64,000 bases of DNA from Microbacterium sp. (GTDB lineage: Bacteria; Actinomycetota; Actinomycetes; Actinomycetales; Microbacteriaceae). The notes below the pieces were generated by a model that ran no database searches, was not told the origin of the DNA, and saw only the letters and a program-made list of their open reading frames with translations. Shown piece after piece: positions 13,327 to 22,356 of the stretch. Made by a program: the position numbers and the translations under genes. Where the stretch lies: assembly GCF_031180975.1 (NCBI RefSeq), contig NZ_JAPSLI010000012.1, positions 1-64,000 of the forward strand. The letters run 5' to 3'. How positions within the stretch are numbered: the stretch's first letter is position 1; the number at the start of each line of letters is the position of its first letter.

Positions 13327-13342
13327 GCGTGACACACTACTC
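13327..13342. promoter_or_regulatory. Operator copy A of the hydroxyproline regulon
   Basis: GCGTGACACACTACTC, in the divergent region between the HAD gene and the reductase gene, matches three other copies in the window. Its complement aligns with the consensus AGTAATRTGTCACRYG. It overlaps the likely promoter (CTATAG at 13345-13350) of the plus-strand gene. Confidence 0.6.
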
Positions 13343-13357
13343 CCCTATAGTGAGGGC

Positions 13358-14287
13358 ATGTCCGACGTCATCGCCGATCTCGCCCTCGTCGACGCCCGCC
13401 TCATCGCCGAGCGGGTGAGCATGGCATCCGCCATCGAGGCGCTCCAGACCACGCTCCGCAACGGATTCGACCCCGAGGACGACCTCCCCCGCACGATCGC
13501 CGACATCCCCGGCGGGCAGCTGCTGCTGATGCCCGCTGCGGCCGGCGGCGCGGTCGGCCAGAAGTTCGCGAGCGTCGCACCGGGCAACCCCGCGCGCGGG
13601 CTGGAGCGCATTCAGGCGGTCTACATTCTCATGGACGGAGAGACGCTGACCCCGACCGCGCTGCTGGACGGCACGGCGCTGACGAGCCTGCGCACCCCTG
13701 CGGTGTCCGCCGCGTGCGCCGACGTGCTCGCGGGGCCCGAAGCGGGCGACCTCGTCGTGTTCGGCACCGGCCCGCAGGCGGTCCGGCACGTCGAGGCGTT
13801 CGCCGCGATCCGGTCGTTGCGTTCGGTGCGTCTCGTCGGGCGTGATGCCGGACGCACGGCATCCGCCGCAGACGCGGCCCGACGCTACGCACCGGACGCC
13901 GACATCCGCCCCGGCACGGTCGACGACGTGCGGGCGGCCGACCTGATCGTGTGCGCGACGACCGCGGCCGCTCCCCTGTTCGCCGCGGATGCTGTCCGCG
14001 ACGACGCCACGGTCGTGGCGATCGGCTCGCACGAGCCCGACCGCGCCGAACTGCCTCCGGAGCTGCTGGGCCGTGCGCAGGTGGTCGTGGAGAGCAGGCG
14101 CGTCGCCGCCGCCGAGGCCGGCGACGTGATCGGGGCGGTGCGGGCGGGGATGCTGCGCGCCGACGACCTCGTCACCATGCACGACCTGTTAACCGGGGCG
14201 ATCGCCCCGGCCACCGACCGGCCCCGCGTCGTCAAGACCTGCGGCATGGGCTGGCAGGACCTCGTCGTCGCACGCCGCGCCGTGTGA
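13358..14287 (+). CDS. Ornithine cyclodeaminase/mu-crystallin family protein, likely pyrroline-2-carboxylate reductase
   Basis: This NAD(P)-binding protein of 309 residues has the dinucleotide motif VVFGTGPQA near residues 130-138 and the family's substrate-region LMPAAAGGAVGQKFASVAPGN segment. In trans-3-hydroxy-L-proline catabolism, members of this family (LhpI) reduce Δ1-pyrroline-2-carboxylate to proline. The gene next door is a proline-racemase-family enzyme resembling the matching dehydratase, which supports that role over ornithine cyclodeaminase. The start is ATG with a GAGGG close upstream. Confidence 0.75.
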   Translation: MSDVIADLALVDARLIAERVSMASAIEALQTTLRNGFDPEDDLPRTIADIPGGQLLLMPAAAGGAVGQKFASVAPGNPARGLERIQAVYILMDGETLTPTALLDGTALTSLRTPAVSAACADVLAGPEAGDLVVFGTGPQAVRHVEAFAAIRSLRSVRLVGRDAGRTASAADAARRYAPDADIRPGTVDDVRAADLIVCATTAAAPLFAADAVRDDATVVAIGSHEPDRAELPPELLGRAQVVVESRRVAAAEAGDVIGAVRAGMLRADDLVTMHDLLTGAIAPATDRPRVVKTCGMGWQDLVVARRAV

Positions 14288-14325
14288 CGCGCAACCGCAC
14301 CGCAGCACGAGCTGAGAGGACCCGC

Positions 14326-15309
14326 ATGCGCTGGAGCACCGAGGACTGGCACACCGCCGGGGAGCCGTTCCGCATCGTCGAGGGCGTGCCGACGCACGGC
14401 GCCACCGTCGCCGAACGCCGGGTCGAGGCGATCACGGGCGAGGCGGACGCCGTCCGGCGCTTCCTGTGCCTGGAGCCCCGCGGGCACGACGACATGTACG
14501 GCGGGTTCATCACTCCCCCGGATGACGACGGCGCGGACTTCGGCGTGCTGTTCTGGCACAAGGACGGCTTCTCCACCGCCTGCGGGCACGGCACGATCGC
14601 GCTGGGCGCCTGGGCGGTGCGCACCGGACGGGTCGCCGCCGTCGAGGACGGCGAGACCGCGGTGACGATCGACGTGCCGAGCGGACGCGTGCAGGCGCTG
14701 GTCCGTCGCACAGCGGGCCGGATCGACGAGATCGTGTTCCGCAACGTCGAGTCGCGGGTGCTGCAGCGCGGCATCCGCCTGACGACATCGCGCGGAGAGG
14801 TCGACGTGGACCTGGTCTTCGGCGGTGCCGTGTACGCCACGCTCCCAGCCGCGGCGGTCGGCCTGACGGTGGCTCCCGAGCGCACCACCGACCTGATCGC
14901 GATCGGCCGCGAGATCAAATGGGCCCTCGACGAGCACCCCGCCGCGCAACTGGACGACGACCGCCTCTCCGGGGTCTACGGCACGATCCTGTTCGATGAC
15001 CTCGGCCGCACCGACACGGGTCCGTGGCAGCGCAACGTGACCGTCTTCGCCGACGGCGAGGTGGATCGCAGCCCGTGCGGCTCCGGCACCGCGGCGCGGG
15101 TCGCGCTGCTGGCCGCCACCGGCGAACTCGCCGACGGGGAGGTCCTCACGCACGACTCGATCGTCGACACGCGCTTCCTGGCGAGAGTCACGGCGCGCAC
15201 GGAGGCGGGCGTGATCCCCGAGGTGAGCGGACAGGCGTTCCGCGTGGGCGCGTTGTCGTTCGAACTGGACGAGGGCGACCCGCTCCCCGACGGCTTCAGC
15301 CTGCGCTGA
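14326..15309 (+). CDS. Proline racemase superfamily protein resembling trans-3-hydroxyproline dehydratase
   Basis: It has 327 residues from an ATG with AGAGGA 5 nt upstream. The sequence resembles the human L3HYPDH-type dehydratases along its length (HTAGEP..., MYGG, VFADGEVDRSP..., DGFSLR C-terminus). Those enzymes use Cys and Thr. Here both catalytic positions are Cys (C86 in ACGHGT, C251 in RSPCGSGT), the pair seen in proline racemases and 4-hydroxyproline epimerases. Its activity is therefore uncertain: dehydratase-like fold group with epimerase-like residues. It forms a pair with the reductase upstream. Confidence 0.8.
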   Translation: MRWSTEDWHTAGEPFRIVEGVPTHGATVAERRVEAITGEADAVRRFLCLEPRGHDDMYGGFITPPDDDGADFGVLFWHKDGFSTACGHGTIALGAWAVRTGRVAAVEDGETAVTIDVPSGRVQALVRRTAGRIDEIVFRNVESRVLQRGIRLTTSRGEVDVDLVFGGAVYATLPAAAVGLTVAPERTTDLIAIGREIKWALDEHPAAQLDDDRLSGVYGTILFDDLGRTDTGPWQRNVTVFADGEVDRSPCGSGTAARVALLAATGELADGEVLTHDSIVDTRFLARVTARTEAGVIPEVSGQAFRVGALSFELDEGDPLPDGFSLR

Positions 15310-15340
15310 GCCGCCGGGGACATCCCGCCGGCATGCGGGG

Positions 15341-16819
15341 TCAGCGGGCGAACGAGCCCCAGGACATGGAGAGGCCGGGCTCGCTGCGGCGCTGCGGCAC
15401 GTTCCACGGGTTGTCGTCGCGCAGCGGCTCCGGCAGGAGCTCCTGCGGAGCCCCCTGGTACGCCACGCCGCGCAGGAAGCGGGTGATCGCCGCCGTGCCC
15501 ACGCTGGTCGCGTCACTCGTGGTCGCCGGGTACGGTCCGCCGTGCTGCATCGCCGGCGTCACCGACACGCCGGTCGGCCACCCGCCGAACAGCACTCGAC
15601 CGCTGGTCTGCGCCAGCGCGTCCACGAGGTCGGCGAGCGATCCGTCCGCGAGCTCCTCCGGCCGCGCGTGCACGGTCGAGGTGAGGTTCCCGGGGAACAG
15701 TTCGGTGTGCAGCGCCGGCAGCGCCGCGGCGTCCGGGTAGCGCACGACGACCGACAGCGGCCCGAACGACTCCTCCAGCAGCGCCTCGCGGTTCCGCAGC
15801 AGCGTGTCGACGTCCACGGTCACGACGGTGGGCGTCGCGTACGTCTGCCCCGCGTCGTCGGTGCGCACCTCCCCCTCGGCGAGGACGGTGACGCCGTCGG
15901 CGGCGAGCACGTCCTCACGCCGCTGGGTGAACCCGCGGCCGATGCCCGGGTTCAGCAGACGGTGCTCGGCGACCGCGGACGCCGAGGCGGTGACGGAGCC
16001 GAGGTCGGATCCCTCCGGGACGAACAGGAAGCCCGGCTTCGTGCACAGCTGACCGGCCGAGCCGGACACCGAGGTCACGAAGCCGTCCAGGAGGGCGGCG
16101 TCCGCATAGGTCGCGTACACCGGGTTGACGCTGCCGAGCTCGCCGTAGAACGGGATCGGCACCGGGCGGGATGCCGCGATGTCCGCCAGCATCCGACCGA
16201 CGTGCGTGGACCCGGTGAACGCGCCGGCGCGGATGCGCTCGTCCTTCAGCAGCGCGACGCCGTTCTGCTGCCCCTCGATGAGCTGGAAGACGCCATCCGG
16301 CATCCCTGCGTCGCGCAGCGCACCGGTCACGATCTCCGCGGTGCGACGCGACAGCTCCGGATGCCCGGAGTGCGCCTTCACCACCAGCGGGCACCCGGCG
16401 GCGAGCGCGGCCGCAGAGTCACCGCCGGCGACCGAGAACGCGAACGGGAAGTTGGACGCGGCGAAGTTCAGCACCGGACCGACCGGTTCGAGCATGCGGC
16501 GCACGTCGGGTCGCGGACCGATCACGTAGTCCGGGTCGGCGAGGTCGATGCGCACGTCGAGGTACGAGCCGTCGACGATCGTGTCGGCGAACAGCCGCAG
16601 CTGCCAGGCGGTGCGGCGCAGCTCCCCCTGCAAGCGCGCCTCGCTCAGGCCGGTCTCGCGCATCGCGATGGCGATGAGCTCCGGCCCTGCGGCCTCCAGC
16701 GCGTCGGCCACGGCCACCAGTGCCGCACCCCTGTCGCGGGGCGTAGTCCTGGCGAACGGGCGGGCCGCGGCTGCCGCGGCTGCCGCAACCTCGTCGATCC
16801 TGCTGTCGTTGTCGGTCAC
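15341..16819 (-). CDS. Aldehyde dehydrogenase, likely 2-oxoglutarate semialdehyde dehydrogenase
   Basis: This ALDH-superfamily enzyme of 492 residues has Asn123 in ASNFPF, general base Glu227 in YGELG and catalytic Cys259 in GQLCT. The SNFPFAFS and GELGSVNP segments and the C-terminal region match the NADP-dependent 2,5-dioxovalerate (α-ketoglutarate semialdehyde) dehydrogenase group. It would complete hydroxyproline breakdown by making 2-oxoglutarate. It is the last gene of the minus-strand operon that starts at 21569 and converges on the neighbouring racemase-family gene. Confidence 0.87.
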   Translation of the reverse strand: MTDNDSRIDEVAAAAAAAARPFARTTPRDRGAALVAVADALEAAGPELIAIAMRETGLSEARLQGELRRTAWQLRLFADTIVDGSYLDVRIDLADPDYVIGPRPDVRRMLEPVGPVLNFAASNFPFAFSVAGGDSAAALAAGCPLVVKAHSGHPELSRRTAEIVTGALRDAGMPDGVFQLIEGQQNGVALLKDERIRAGAFTGSTHVGRMLADIAASRPVPIPFYGELGSVNPVYATYADAALLDGFVTSVSGSAGQLCTKPGFLFVPEGSDLGSVTASASAVAEHRLLNPGIGRGFTQRREDVLAADGVTVLAEGEVRTDDAGQTYATPTVVTVDVDTLLRNREALLEESFGPLSVVVRYPDAAALPALHTELFPGNLTSTVHARPEELADGSLADLVDALAQTSGRVLFGGWPTGVSVTPAMQHGGPYPATTSDATSVGTAAITRFLRGVAYQGAPQELLPEPLRDDNPWNVPQRRSEPGLSMSWGSFAR

Positions 16820-16828
16820 GATTCTCCT

Positions 16829-17830
16829 TTAGAAGACGAAGCCCTCGGGGAACGGGTCGTTCTCGTCGAGCATGTACTGGCCCAGTCCGGTCACCCACGC
16901 CCGGCCCGTGATCGTCGGGATCACGGCCGGACGGTCGCCGACCGTCGTCTCGCCCACCAGACGTCCGGTGAACTCCGTGCCGATGAACGACTCGTTCACG
17001 AACGGGGTGTCCAGAGCGAGCTCGCCGCGGGCGTGCAGCTCGGCCATCCGGGCGCTGGTGCCGGTGCCGCACGGCGAGCGGTCGAACCAGCCGGGGTGGA
17101 TCGCCATCGCGTGGCGCGAGCGGACGGCATCCGAGCCGGGGGCGATGAACTCGACGTGGTGCACGTGGTTCGCGCCCTCCAGCACCGGGTGCACGGGGGG
17201 CGCCTGCGTGTTGATGGCGTCCATGATGCGCAGTCCCGCGGCGATGATGTCATCCTTGCGCGCGCGGTCGAACGGCAGCCCGACCTCGTCGAGATCGACG
17301 AGGGCGTAGTAGTTGCCGCCGAAGGCCACCGAGTAGGTGATCTCGCCGATGCCGGGCACGTCGATGCGCTCGTCGAGCCGGTCCACGAAGCTGGGGACGT
17401 TCTCGATGGTCACATCGACCGCCCGGCCGTCCTCCACCCGCACCCGGGCGATGACGAGGCCGGCCGGGACGTCGAGACGGATCTCGGTGACGGGCTCGGT
17501 GACCTCCACCATCCCGGTCTCCACCAGCACCGTGGCGACGCCGATGGTGCCGTGACCGCACATGGGCAGGAACCCGGACGCCTCGATGAACACGACCCCC
17601 CAGTCCGCGTCCTCCCTGGCCGGCGGCTGCAGCAGCGCGCCGGACATGGAGGCGTGGCCTCGCGGCTCGTTCATGAGGAACCCGCGCAGACCGTCGAGGT
17701 GCTCCATCGCGTACAGCCGGCGGTCGTTCATGGTGTCGCCGGGGATGCGCCCGACTCCGCCGGTGACGACGCGCGTCGGCATCCCCTCGGTGTGGGAGTC
17801 GACGGCCTGAATGGTCCTGCGCGCGCGCAT
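16829..17830 (-). CDS. 4-hydroxyproline 2-epimerase (proline racemase family)
   Basis: It has 333 residues with both catalytic cysteines of the family: Cys91 in PMCGHGTIG and Cys254 in RSPCGTGTSAR. It would convert trans-4-hydroxy-L-proline to cis-4-hydroxy-D-proline, the substrate of the dehydrogenase encoded by the next genes upstream. Proline racemase activity is the main alternative; the operon context favours the hydroxyproline role. It ends 9 nt before the dehydrogenase gene downstream and starts next to the stop of the DapA-family gene. Confidence 0.87.
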   Translation of the reverse strand: MRARRTIQAVDSHTEGMPTRVVTGGVGRIPGDTMNDRRLYAMEHLDGLRGFLMNEPRGHASMSGALLQPPAREDADWGVVFIEASGFLPMCGHGTIGVATVLVETGMVEVTEPVTEIRLDVPAGLVIARVRVEDGRAVDVTIENVPSFVDRLDERIDVPGIGEITYSVAFGGNYYALVDLDEVGLPFDRARKDDIIAAGLRIMDAINTQAPPVHPVLEGANHVHHVEFIAPGSDAVRSRHAMAIHPGWFDRSPCGTGTSARMAELHARGELALDTPFVNESFIGTEFTGRLVGETTVGDRPAVIPTITGRAWVTGLGQYMLDENDPFPEGFVF

Positions 17831-17831
17831 G

Positions 17832-18764
17832 TCAGGCGACCGCGGCGGAACGGGCCTTGATCGCGGCGAGGGCGCGCTCGGTGTCTGCCGTCACCTGCGC
17901 GCGCTGCTCGTCGCTCAGCGGACCGCGCGGCGGGCGGGTCGGGCCGCCGTACGAGTTGCCGCAGATGTCCATGGACAGCTTGATCGCCTGCACGAACTCG
18001 GTGCGCGAGTCCCAGCGGAAGACGGCGACGAGCTGCTCGTACAGCGCCTTGGCCTCGTGCCAGTTGCCGTCGGCGAGGAGGTTGTACAGCTCGACCGCCT
18101 CGCGCGGGAACGCGTTCGGGTAGCCGGCGAACCAGCCGACGGCGCCGTTGACCATGAGCTCGAAGAGCACGTCGTCAGCACCGGCGATGATGTCGATGTC
18201 GCACTGCTCCTTGATCTCGTACACGCGGCGGACGTCGCCCGAGAACTCCTTGATGGCGACGACCTCGGGGATCTCCGCGAGCTTGGCGACCAGCGAGGGC
18301 ACCAGGTCGACCTTGGTGTCGAACGGGTTGTTGTACGCCATGATCGGAAGGCCGACCTTCGCGACCTCCTCGTAGTGCGCGATGACCTCGCGCTCGTTGG
18401 CGCGGTAGATGGTCGGCGGCAGCAGCAGCACGCCGTCGGCGCCGTCCTCGCGGGCGAGTTCTGCCCAGTGGCGGGCCTGGTGGCTGCCGACGCCGTGCAC
18501 GCCGGCGATGACGATGCCGCGCCCGTCGACGGCCTCGACGGCGACCTGGATCACCTTGCGGCGCTCCTCGTCGGTGAGCGAGGAGTACTCACCGAGCGAG
18601 CCGTTCGGGCCGACGCCGCGGCACCCGTTCGCCATCAGGAAGTCGACGTGCTCGCCGAACTTGTCGTAGTCGACCGCGAGGCCGGCCGGGGCGGACGCAT
18701 CTTCCTTGAACGCGAGGGTGGTGGCGACGACGACGCCGCCGAGGTCCATGTTCTGCTCGGTCAT
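17832..18764 (-). CDS. DapA-family protein, likely pyrroline-4-hydroxy-2-carboxylate deaminase
   Basis: This TIM-barrel Schiff-base enzyme has 310 residues. The lysine is K172 in VAIKEFSGD and the proton-shuttling tyrosine is Y144 in AYNNP. Members of the dihydrodipicolinate synthase family in hydroxyproline clusters deaminate Δ1-pyrroline-4-hydroxy-2-carboxylate to 2-oxoglutarate semialdehyde. It sits between the oxidase and epimerase genes, and its start overlaps the FAD-subunit stop, so that role is most likely. Lysine biosynthetic DapA is unlikely in this setting. Confidence 0.85.
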   Translation of the reverse strand: MTEQNMDLGGVVVATTLAFKEDASAPAGLAVDYDKFGEHVDFLMANGCRGVGPNGSLGEYSSLTDEERRKVIQVAVEAVDGRGIVIAGVHGVGSHQARHWAELAREDGADGVLLLPPTIYRANEREVIAHYEEVAKVGLPIMAYNNPFDTKVDLVPSLVAKLAEIPEVVAIKEFSGDVRRVYEIKEQCDIDIIAGADDVLFELMVNGAVGWFAGYPNAFPREAVELYNLLADGNWHEAKALYEQLVAVFRWDSRTEFVQAIKLSMDICGNSYGGPTRPPRGPLSDEQRAQVTADTERALAAIKARSAAVA

Positions 18765-20170
18765 CTCTTCTCCTGGGGTGGGTGAGCGGATGCCGCGACC
18801 TCGGGCTCGAGGGCGGCGGGGCTGCAGTGCGCGGCGAGTTCACCGATGCGCACCGAAGACAGGACGGGTCGGCGATCCACGCCGAACGGGGTGCCGAGGA
18901 TGTCCTCGACGCTGCGGCCGCAGGTGCGGCCCTGGCAGGCGCCGAGTCCGGCGCGGGTCGCGAGTCGCATCCCACGCGACGACGCGCCGGCGTACTCGTC
19001 GATCGTCGCCTTGCGCACCGATTCGCAGCGGCACACGATGGTGTCGGCGTCGAGCCAGCCGGTCCAGCCGGGCCGGATGCCGTGCACCTCGAGACGTGCG
19101 GCGAAGGCGCGCATCCGGCGGCGGGCGGCGAGGGGAGCGCGGTAGCGGAGGTCGGCGACGGGGACTCGTGCGGCGGCGAGCCCGGCGATCTCCCCCTCGG
19201 CGAGGGCGGCGTCGGCGCCGCCGATGCCGGTGATCTCGCCGGCGGCGTGCACGCCCGCGACGCTGGTGCGCTGCTGCGAGTCGACCTCCACGAAGCGCGC
19301 GGGCGTGATACGGCATCCGAACTGGATCGCCGCCTCGAGGCGCGGGGTGAACCCGTGACCGAGTGCCACGGCGTCGCACTCCACGGTGCGCTCGGTGCCG
19401 GGTACCGGTCGCCAGGAGGCGTCGATGCGCTGCACGGTGACCGCCTCGACCGACGACGTGCCGTGGATGCGGGTGACCGCGCTGCCGAACCGGTACGGGG
19501 TGCGGTGACGGGCGAGGGATCCCAGGTAGGACCCGAGCTCGCCGGCCTTGCCGGCCGCGGCGGTCAGCTGCCACGGGCGGGCTCCCCAGCCGGTCACGAG
19601 CGTGCGGACCGATGCGGCCTCGACCACCTCGGCGACCTCACCGCCCAGCAGGGACACGCTCTGCGCCACGGGGAGCAGGAACGGACCGGCGCCGGCGACC
19701 ACGGTGCGCGTGCCGAGGGTCAGCCCGTCGCGCTTGGCCAGCGCCTGGGCGGCACCCGCCGACGTCACTCCGGGGAGGGTCCAGCCGGGCACGGGCAGCA
19801 CGCGGTCGTGCGCACCGGTGGCCAGCACGACGGCATCCGCTTCGAGGGTCTCCCCGCGCCGCTCGGCCGCGTCGGCCGGGCCGATCAGCAGGTGCACCCG
19901 CGAGGGCGCGCCATGCTCGACGCGCCATACGCTCGCCGACGACAGCACGCGCACGCCGGCGATGCCGGCCTGGAGGGCGCCGAACCGGCCGAGCTGGTGC
20001 TGCAGGCGGGGATCGGTGAAGCCGGGGTGGTGCCGCCAGAACTGGCCGCCGACGCGCTCCCCCTCGTCGACCAGCACCACGTCCGCACCCGCGCCGGCGG
20101 CGGCCGCGGCCGCGGCCAGACCCGCGGGGCCGGCGCCGATGACGACGATCCGCCGTGCCGTGCCGCTCAT
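18761..20170 (-). CDS. D-hydroxyproline dehydrogenase, NAD/FAD-binding (alpha) subunit
   Basis: This flavoprotein of 469 residues has an N-terminal GAGPAGLA FAD motif, a second dinucleotide domain around GAGPFLLP, and a C-terminal BFD-like [2Fe-2S] region with CRCE and CQGRTCG cysteines. This is the alpha-subunit layout of heteromeric amine dehydrogenases such as LhpE and sarcosine-oxidase-like complexes. The ATG at 20170 overlaps the ferredoxin-like gene (ATGA). It probably passes electrons from the oxidase subunit. Confidence 0.85.
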   Translation of the reverse strand: MSGTARRIVVIGAGPAGLAAAAAAAGAGADVVLVDEGERVGGQFWRHHPGFTDPRLQHQLGRFGALQAGIAGVRVLSSASVWRVEHGAPSRVHLLIGPADAAERRGETLEADAVVLATGAHDRVLPVPGWTLPGVTSAGAAQALAKRDGLTLGTRTVVAGAGPFLLPVAQSVSLLGGEVAEVVEAASVRTLVTGWGARPWQLTAAAGKAGELGSYLGSLARHRTPYRFGSAVTRIHGTSSVEAVTVQRIDASWRPVPGTERTVECDAVALGHGFTPRLEAAIQFGCRITPARFVEVDSQQRTSVAGVHAAGEITGIGGADAALAEGEIAGLAAARVPVADLRYRAPLAARRRMRAFAARLEVHGIRPGWTGWLDADTIVCRCESVRKATIDEYAGASSRGMRLATRAGLGACQGRTCGRSVEDILGTPFGVDRRPVLSSVRIGELAAHCSPAALEPEVAASAHPPQEKR

Positions 20171-20412
20171 GAGCGCACCTCCCGCTCGATGACGTCTCCG
20201 TCGCAGGCGGTGCGCTGGCAGGCGCGCACGCCTTCGACGCCGTTCACGGTGAGCACGCAGTCCTGGCATACGCCGATGCCGCAGAAGATGCCGCGGGCGG
20301 AGCCGTCGGCGTCGCGCCACGTGCGGTGCCCGTTCGCGAGCAGGACGCCGGCGATCGTCTGACCGTCGCGGCCGGCGATCTCGGTACCGTCGAAGCGGAT
20401 GCGGACGCTCAT
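20167..20412 (-). CDS. D-hydroxyproline dehydrogenase, small [2Fe-2S] (gamma) subunit
   Basis: This is an 81-residue ferredoxin-like protein (Fer2_4 type). The iron-sulfur ligands are visible as CGIGVCQDC with a further Cys in RACQ, placing four cysteines in the usual spacing. It lies between the two flavoprotein genes with four-base overlaps on both sides, as in other three-subunit D-hydroxyproline dehydrogenases. Confidence 0.87.
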   Translation of the reverse strand: MSVRIRFDGTEIAGRDGQTIAGVLLANGHRTWRDADGSARGIFCGIGVCQDCVLTVNGVEGVRACQRTACDGDVIEREVRS

Positions 20413-21569
20413 GCGGGCACCCCCTGCAGGCTGCTGCGCGTGGGCAGGAACGGTGTCGGGTCCAGCGGGGCGGGTGCGCCGAGCACAGCGTGCGCGATGA
20501 GCGCCCCGGTGGTCGGCGCGAGTCCGATGCCCGCCCCCTCGTGGCCGGCGGCGTGGAACAGCCCGGCGACACGGCCGTCGGCGCCGATCGCGGGAAGGTG
20601 GTCGGGTGCGTACGGCCGGAAGCCGAAGTAGGTGCGCAGGAGCATCGTGTCGCTCAGGAACGGGAACAGCCGGGTCGCCTTGGCGGCGATCTCGGCGAGC
20701 GGCGCGAGCAGCCCGTCCTCGGAGAAGCCCACCCGCTCGCGGCTGGAGCCGATAAGCACGGTCCCTGCCGGGGTGGACTCCACGACGGTGGAGGTCTGCA
20801 GTGCGGCGTCGCCCGAACCCACCGCACTGACGTAGTCCGCGTCGTACACCTTGTGGAACACGCGCTGCGGCATCGGGGTGGTGACCAGGATCGTCCCGCG
20901 GCGGGGACGGATGTCGAGGTCGACGCCGAACAGCGCCGCGGCGGCGCCCGCCCATGGGCCGGCGCAGTTCACGACGGCATCCGCGTCGATCCGCCCCTCG
21001 GTCGTCTGCACGCCTCGGACGCGATCCGCCTCGACGACTCCGGCGACCGCCTCGGTGATGCGCAGCTGCGCGCCGAGGTGGCGGGCGCGGGCGAGCATCG
21101 CCTGCGTGGCGAGACTGGGCTGCACCTGCGCATCGTCGGGGTAGTGCACGCCGAGCGCGACATCGGGGGCCAGGTGCGGCTCCGCGGCGCGCAGTGCGCG
21201 CTCGTCGAGAAGGTCGGCACGGATGCCGATGCCGCGCTGCGACTCGGCGAAGCGCTCCAGCGCGGCAGCTCCGCGGTCGAACGCCACCACGACGCCGCCC
21301 TTGGCCTCGAACTCGGTGGCGGGCTGCCCCGGCACACGCTCGGCGTCGAGGCGCTCCGCCAGCTCGCGCCAGGCGCGGTTCGCCTCGATGGCCATCAGCG
21401 CCTCAGCGCCGGGCTCCTTGTCGGAGACCAGGATGTTGCCTTCACAGCGACTGGACGTCTCTCCCGCCACTCCCACGCGGTCCAGCACGATCACCTCGGC
21501 GCCGGCCTCGGTCAGCGCCAGTGCGCAGGCAGAGCCGACGGCGCCCGCACCGATGACGACTACGCGCAT
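20409..21569 (-). CDS. D-hydroxyproline dehydrogenase, D-amino-acid-oxidase-like (beta) subunit
   Basis: This DAO-family FAD protein of 386 residues has the N-terminal motif VVVIGAGAVGSACA and the C-terminal AAGHEGAGIGLAP FAD-contact segment typical of glycine/D-amino acid oxidases. It should oxidise cis-4-hydroxy-D-proline to the pyrroline. It is the first gene of the catabolic operon, with an AAGGAGGGA ribosome-binding site and operator copy B about 22-40 nt upstream of the ATG. Confidence 0.87.
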   Translation of the reverse strand: MRVVVIGAGAVGSACALALTEAGAEVIVLDRVGVAGETSSRCEGNILVSDKEPGAEALMAIEANRAWRELAERLDAERVPGQPATEFEAKGGVVVAFDRGAAALERFAESQRGIGIRADLLDERALRAAEPHLAPDVALGVHYPDDAQVQPSLATQAMLARARHLGAQLRITEAVAGVVEADRVRGVQTTEGRIDADAVVNCAGPWAGAAAALFGVDLDIRPRRGTILVTTPMPQRVFHKVYDADYVSAVGSGDAALQTSTVVESTPAGTVLIGSSRERVGFSEDGLLAPLAEIAAKATRLFPFLSDTMLLRTYFGFRPYAPDHLPAIGADGRVAGLFHAAGHEGAGIGLAPTTGALIAHAVLGAPAPLDPTPFLPTRSSLQGVPA

Positions 21570-21590
21570 CCGTCGCTCCCTCCTTGAGTA

Positions 21591-21609
21591 CCGTGTGACA
21601 TATTACTCT
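21591..21609 (-). promoter_or_regulatory. Operator copy B, upstream of the hydroxyproline dehydrogenase operon
   Basis: On the minus strand AGAGTAATATGTCACACGG lies 22-40 nt before the start codon and overlaps a TAGAGT/TAATAT -10-like stretch, a position suited to repression. It matches copies A, C and D. The regulator is probably the FCD GntR protein encoded at 26679-27371. Confidence 0.65.
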
Positions 21610-21645
21610 ATTCGGCGCGCGGACGCCAGTCGACGGCCGAGCGTT

Positions 21646-22356
21646 TCAGCCGCCCAGGTAGGCGTCGATCACCCTGGCGTCCGCGGCCAGCTCGGCGGCG
21701 GTTCCGGACAGCGTCGCGCGGCCGGTCTCCACGACGTAGGCGCGGTCGGCGATCTTCAGCGCCGCCCTGGCGTTCTGCTCCACGAGCAGCACGGTGGCGC
21801 CCTGCGCGTTCACCGCCTGGATCGTCTCCATCACCTGCTTCACCACGAGCGGCGCGAGTCCCATTGACGGCTCGTCGAGCAGGAGCAGCTTCGGGCCGCC
21901 GATCAGGGCACGGCCGATGGCGACCATCTGCTGCTCCCCTCCCGACAGCGTGCCGCCCTGCTGCTTGCGCCGTTCGGCGAGCCGGGGCATCAGCGCGTAG
22001 ACCTGATCGACCCGTTCGGCGATGACCTTCTGGTCCTTGACGGTGTACCCGCCCAGCAGCAGGTTCTCGTGGACGGTCATGGTGGAGAAGATCCGCCGGC
22101 CCTCGGGTACGTGGATGAGCCCCGCCGCCACGATGTCCCAGGGCTTCGCGACGGTCAGATCCAGGTCGCCCCAGCGGACCACGCCGGACTTGGGGCGAAC
22201 GAGACCGGACAGCATGTTCATCGTGGTGGACTTGCCGGCGCCGTTGTTGCCGAGCAGGCACACGATCTCGCCCTCGCGCACCTCGAAGCTCAGCTCGCGC
22301 AGTGCGTGCACTCGTCCGTAGTACACGTCCGCCGCTTCGACGGTCAGCGTGCTCAT
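21646..22356 (-). CDS. livF: Branched-chain-type amino acid ABC transporter ATPase (LivF-like)
   Basis: It has 236 residues with Walker A GNNGAGKST, the ABC signature LSGGEQQ and Walker B LLLLDEPSMGLAP, the LivF form. It is the last gene of the importer operon SBP-livH-livM-livG-livF. The substrate in this context is probably hydroxyproline or proline rather than branched-chain amino acids. Confidence 0.93.
   Translation of the reverse strand: MSTLTVEAADVYYGRVHALRELSFEVREGEIVCLLGNNGAGKSTTMNMLSGLVRPKSGVVRWGDLDLTVAKPWDIVAAGLIHVPEGRRIFSTMTVHENLLLGGYTVKDQKVIAERVDQVYALMPRLAERRKQQGGTLSGGEQQMVAIGRALIGGPKLLLLDEPSMGLAPLVVKQVMETIQAVNAQGATVLLVEQNARAALKIADRAYVVETGRATLSGTAAELAADARVIDAYLGG

Noticed and set aside
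17832-18764. Lysine-biosynthesis dapA
   Set aside because: The enzyme family fits, but overlap with hydroxyproline dehydrogenase genes makes the catabolic deaminase role far more likely.
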